Shown piece by piece: positions 61,031 through 64,000 of a DNA stretch of 64,000 nt. Numbering within the stretch: position 1 is the first letter of the stretch; each line of letters begins with the position of its first letter. Position numbers and translations under genes: made by a program. The notes beneath the pieces are model-generated. The model did no database searches. It saw nothing but the letters and a program-made list of their open reading frames with translations, and had not been told where the DNA came from. Source of the stretch: Halocynthiibacter sp. SDUM655004 (GTDB lineage: Bacteria; Pseudomonadota; Alphaproteobacteria; Rhodobacterales; Rhodobacteraceae); assembly GCF_026015885.1 (NCBI RefSeq), contig NZ_JAPDUG010000002.1, positions 372,001 to 436,000 on the forward strand, given 5' to 3'.

Positions 61031-62382
61031 TTTTAGGTATTGGAATGTCCGACCCGTTTTTGGTCGGGATTATCACGCTTGCATTGCTCCTGTTTCTGAT
61101 CCTCCTCGGTGTTCGCGTCGTTTTTGCGGCGGCCTTTGTTGGTCTCGTTGGTTTGATTGAACTGCGGGGGTGGGGTCCTGCTGCAGGCATTGTAGGCACC
61201 ATCCCCCACTCCAAATCCTCAACATATGCTCTATCGGTCTTGCCGATGTTCATCTTTATCGGGTTTCTTGCATTTCACGCCGGTATGACACAGCAATTGT
61301 TTGATGCTGCCCGTAAATGGCTTGGCTGGATGCCAGGTGGGCTTGCCGTTGCCACTGTTTTCGCCACGGCAGGTTTTGCAGCAGTTTCCGGCGCATCAAC
61401 AGCCACCTCCGCCGTCTTTAGTCGTGTGGCAATTCCTGAGATGCTGAAATACGGTTACGATAGGCGCATGGCCGCTGGCGTTGTTGCATCAGCAGGAACA
61501 TTGGCAACATTGATCCCCCCCTCCGCGATCCTTGTGATCTATGCCATCATCGTGGAACAATCGGTTGGTAAGCTCCTTTTGGCAGGCTTCTTACCCGGCA
61601 TATTCTCGGCAATTGTATACGCGGGTATTATTGTCGTTTGGGCCATGGTGAAACCGGGGTCCGCACCATCCGTAAAGGGCTTCACGTGGGGCGAACGTGC
61701 GCGCACCCTGCCCGGCATTTCGCCGATCCTGTTGGTCGTTGTAATAATAATGACCGCGATCTACGGCGGTTGGGCCACTCCAACCGAGGCTGGCGCATTA
61801 GGGGCCTTCGTGGTGTTCATCCTCGCCATAGCGCGCGGAACGCCAATGAAATCCATCAAGGATTCCCTCATGGAATCCGCGAAACTGACTGTGATGATTT
61901 TCTCGCTCATTTGGGGTGTATTGATTTTCGTTCGGTTCCTTGGGTTTTCCGGCATCCCAGGCGCATTCACCGAATGGATTGTAAGCCTCGACGTAGCACC
62001 GATGACGATTATGATCTGTATCCTATTGGCCTATGCGGTATTGGGTATGTTTATGGATGCCATAGGGATGCTGCTGTTGACGCTACCTGTGGTTTATCCT
62101 GCGGTCATCGCGCTCGGGTTTGATCCGATTTGGTTCGGGATCATCGCAGTTAAGATGGCAGAAGTCTGCTTGATCACGCCACCGATTGGCCTGAACTGTT
62201 TTGTCGTCAATGGCGTGCGACCAGATATACCGCTCGGAACCGTATTCCGCGGCGTAGCCCTGTTCTTTGTCGCCGACGTGATTACCATCGCAGCCCTTTT
62301 GATGTTCCCAGAGATCGTAACTTGGCTGCCAAACTTTGATTTTGGAATGTGGTGGGACGGCCTTTGGGGCGCCACCAGCTAA
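61027..62382 (+). CDS. TRAP transporter large permease (DctM family)
   Basis: A 451-residue membrane protein with about twelve hydrophobic segments. SVLPMFIFIGFLAFHAGM, ASTATSAVFSRVAIPEML, LIPPSAILVIYAIIVEQS and EVCLITPPIGLNCFVVNG are DctM hallmarks. CGGAGGGA precedes the ATG. It is followed after 9 bp by a GlcG-like gene. Confidence 0.94.
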   Translation: MILGIGMSDPFLVGIITLALLLFLILLGVRVVFAAAFVGLVGLIELRGWGPAAGIVGTIPHSKSSTYALSVLPMFIFIGFLAFHAGMTQQLFDAARKWLGWMPGGLAVATVFATAGFAAVSGASTATSAVFSRVAIPEMLKYGYDRRMAAGVVASAGTLATLIPPSAILVIYAIIVEQSVGKLLLAGFLPGIFSAIVYAGIIVVWAMVKPGSAPSVKGFTWGERARTLPGISPILLVVVIIMTAIYGGWATPTEAGALGAFVVFILAIARGTPMKSIKDSLMESAKLTVMIFSLIWGVLIFVRFLGFSGIPGAFTEWIVSLDVAPMTIMICILLAYAVLGMFMDAIGMLLLTLPVVYPAVIALGFDPIWFGIIAVKMAEVCLITPPIGLNCFVVNGVRPDIPLGTVFRGVALFFVADVITIAALLMFPEIVTWLPNFDFGMWWDGLWGATS

Positions 62383-62391
62383 GGAGTTAGC

Positions 62392-62889
62392 ATGCGATTG
62401 CAAACCACTCTCCCGCTTGAAAAAGCCAATGGTATCATCGCCCAGGCGCTGGCGCTTGGGCGAACAGCCTCGCTACTGCCACTGACAGTTGTTGTCCTTG
62501 ATGCTGGCGGCAAACTTATTGCGATGCAAAGCGAAGATGGCTCTGGCCTTACAAGGTTCGACATTGCCTTTGGCAAGGCTTATGGCGCGCTTGGCATGGG
62601 AATTTCTAGCCGTTTGATCCGAGACCGACTGTCAGAACGGCCCGCCTTTCAGAATGCAATTGCCGCAGCATCAGACGGACGCTTCATCCCAGTTCCTGGT
62701 GGTGTCCTGATCGAAAACGCCGAAGGGATAACTCTTGGTGCTGTTGGCATCTCTGGTGATACCTCAGACAAAGATGAATACTGCGCGATCGAAGCCATCA
62801 AATCCGTGGGTTATGCATCCGAGCCTTCTGAGCCCAACCCGGAATGGCGCACTTCATCTTTGTCTGATCACTATCCAGCCTCAACTTAG
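62392..62889 (+). CDS. GlcG/HbpS-like protein (heme-degrading family domain)
   Basis: A 165-residue protein of the GlcG/HbpS family. LTVVVLDAGGKLIAMQSEDGSG is the N-terminal pattern, FGKAYGALGMG is the central helix and IPVPGGVLIENAEG with GAVGISGDTSDKDEYCA the C-terminal part. AAGGAG precedes the ATG. Such genes often end organic-acid operons; the function is unclear. It overlaps the cupin gene tail to tail by 4 bp. Confidence 0.85.
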   Translation: MRLQTTLPLEKANGIIAQALALGRTASLLPLTVVVLDAGGKLIAMQSEDGSGLTRFDIAFGKAYGALGMGISSRLIRDRLSERPAFQNAIAAASDGRFIPVPGGVLIENAEGITLGAVGISGDTSDKDEYCAIEAIKSVGYASEPSEPNPEWRTSSLSDHYPAST

Positions 62890-63422
62890 AAAGCGTGATC
62901 AAAATGCCGGTGTGTTACTTGCAAACGCGGCAAATCGGCGTCTTTGGGATCACACAGATTGAAGGTCGAACGTCCGACATACGAGTGCGGGATCACCATG
63001 CATCGTACAAAACGCGTATCACCGGATTTTTGCAGGGCAACGGCACGCACCGGATTATCCGCCGGTTCAAACCAACTCATTCCTGGCTCCATAACCTCAG
63101 CGCCATGTTCTGTCTCGATGCGAAGCGATCCGCTGACAAGATACCGCCATCCAGCACCGGCATGGGTATGTCGATGCGCTATTGCACCGATGGGAAAAGC
63201 AACTTCATCCACCCGCAGAGCAAAGGGCGCGACGACATCATCAATCTTTTCACAGCCATGGATGTCACTGCCCTGAATCGCGTTGGCCGAAAGCGCAAAA
63301 CAAATGTCGCCGTGCGCTCCGATCTGAGCAATGCCAGCCGCCATTGCGGGGCTGTTCGCTCCTGTATAGCGCCAAGATGCCAGCAGATCACTCGCGCTTG
63401 GCGCCGTCTTCGAAATGCTCAT
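62886..63422 (-). CDS. cupin-domain protein
   Basis: About 178 residues. The cupin motif is HRHTHAGAGWRYLVSGSLRI (first box, with the His-x-His and the following Glu/Tyr positions) and ends near GMSWFEPADNPVRA. One metal-binding barrel is predicted. The ATG at 63422 gives MSISKTAPSA; a start at 63458 is less likely. It is the only minus-strand gene here, pointing against the membrane protein gene beginning 41 bp away. Confidence 0.78.
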   Translation of the reverse strand: MSISKTAPSASDLLASWRYTGANSPAMAAGIAQIGAHGDICFALSANAIQGSDIHGCEKIDDVVAPFALRVDEVAFPIGAIAHRHTHAGAGWRYLVSGSLRIETEHGAEVMEPGMSWFEPADNPVRAVALQKSGDTRFVRCMVIPHSYVGRSTFNLCDPKDADLPRLQVTHRHFDHAF

Positions 63423-63463
63423 ATACACAGCCTGCTCCCCTCGTCGTCTCTGGAGCAACCTAG

Positions 63464-64000
63464 ATGAAAACCAACCTCCTCGCCATTGCGTTGATCGTCC
63501 TTTCGGCGTTCGTTTTAGCCGCCCGTGGTTTTGGTGGCACAGCCTTTACGGTCGGGGCTTGCGCCGGCTTTTTTGTACTCTGCCTCATCGGGCTAAGCAT
63601 CAGTTCGATCCGCGAAGTCCTCCTGCTTTTGGGTGCTTTGGTTCTATCTGCAATTTTCTTTAGCTTTCAGGGCCCGATAGAGATTTTCATCGAGGCGGTC
63701 AGTCTTGCCGCCTTCTTTGCTACGTTTATCCTGTTGCTGACCGCTCTAAAAATTGCTGCTGAACGTTCGCAATCTATCCTAGCCGTTGGGCGATACTTAA
63801 TCCGCCAGCCTGCTTCAGGCCGCTATATTGCAACTGCTCTCGGCGGTCACTGCCTTGGTGTTTTTCTGAATTTCGGTGCCATAAGCATGCTGGCACCAAT
63901 GATCCAGAATGCGGCGAAAGACGAACACGGGAACATAGACGAAGCCCTCGAGCGCCGCCAGATTTCAGCCCTCCTCCGCGGGTTTGCTTGGATCTTACTC
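63464..64000 (+). CDS. integral membrane protein, N-terminal part (runs off the window)
   Basis: An open frame from ATG 63464 to the last base of the window, 179 codons without a stop. At least five hydrophobic segments are visible: LLAIALIVLSAFVLAARGF, FTVGACAGFFVLCLIGLSI, VLLLLGALVLSAIFF, AVSLAAFFATFILLLTAL and the GGHCLGVFLNFGAISML stretch. It looks like a transporter-type membrane protein, perhaps of the ion-transporter superfamily, but the family is not recognised with confidence. TGGAGCAAC lies before the start. Confidence 0.7.
   Translation, partial: MKTNLLAIALIVLSAFVLAARGFGGTAFTVGACAGFFVLCLIGLSISSIREVLLLLGALVLSAIFFSFQGPIEIFIEAVSLAAFFATFILLLTALKIAAERSQSILAVGRYLIRQPASGRYIATALGGHCLGVFLNFGAISMLAPMIQNAAKDEHGNIDEALERRQISALLRGFAWILL

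Noticed and set aside
62895-63467. 190-codon plus-strand frame opposite the cupin gene
   Set aside because: The minus-strand frame has a clear cupin motif; the plus-strand product has no recognisable features.

Overview
The window looks like a chromosome segment of a marine alphaproteobacterium of the Roseobacter group (Rhodobacterales). The grounds are the gene families and their arrangement: tripartite transporters of both the TRAP and TTT types, a napEFDABC periplasmic nitrate reductase operon, a six-subunit Na+-translocating NADH:quinone reductase, and densely packed operons with 4-bp ATGA overlaps. No rRNA, tRNA, CRISPR array, insertion sequence or phage gene was seen. Family assignments come from reading the proteins; no database search was run.

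Layout. 1-5.2 kb: end of a truncated gene, a methyltransferase, a Gfo/Idh dehydrogenase + ThuA pair, and a TPR-sulfotransferase closed by a clear terminator. 5.2-20.4 kb: an amino-sugar island. A DeoR regulator and a KbaZ/GatZ-like gene face an operon on the minus strand (MalF/MalG/binding protein/MalK importer, Gfo/Idh enzyme, two SIS-domain deaminases, ROK kinase, NagA, CutC). A GntR regulator and a cytoplasmic GH20 hexosaminidase are divergent from it. The logic is import of a HexNAc glycoside, internal cleavage, phosphorylation, deacetylation and deamination. 20.4-25.0 kb: napEFDABC (minus strand).

25.2-33.2 kb: a catabolic island (minus strand) with a TTT transporter (tctCBA-like), a TetR regulator, two sugar-phosphate isomerase/epimerase-like TIM barrels, a Gfo/Idh dehydrogenase and a DUF993 protein. 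The same 18-bp palindrome lies before both transcription units, so this looks like one regulon for an undescribed pathway. 33.3-39.8 kb: a second sugar island (minus strand) with an RbsABC-type importer, enolase-superfamily dehydratase, SDR dehydrogenase, aldose epimerase and a FadR-type regulator with its own palindromic operator. 40.1-49.4 kb: a membrane acyltransferase-like protein, a decayed gene fragment, nqrABCDEF, the divergently placed maturation genes apbE and nqrM, a small membrane protein and a CBS protein.

49.4-64.0 kb: a methyltransferase. Then comes a long minus-strand operon: nitroreductase, OsmC, TRAP transporter, intradiol dioxygenase, DRE-TIM synthase, GntR regulator. A divergent plus-strand operon follows: YciI-like protein, malonyl-CoA decarboxylase, second TRAP transporter, GlcG-like protein. 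A cupin gene and the start of a membrane protein run to the window edge. Four of the five transport operons carry a strong hairpin directly after the binding-protein gene, probably to keep binding protein in excess over membrane subunits.
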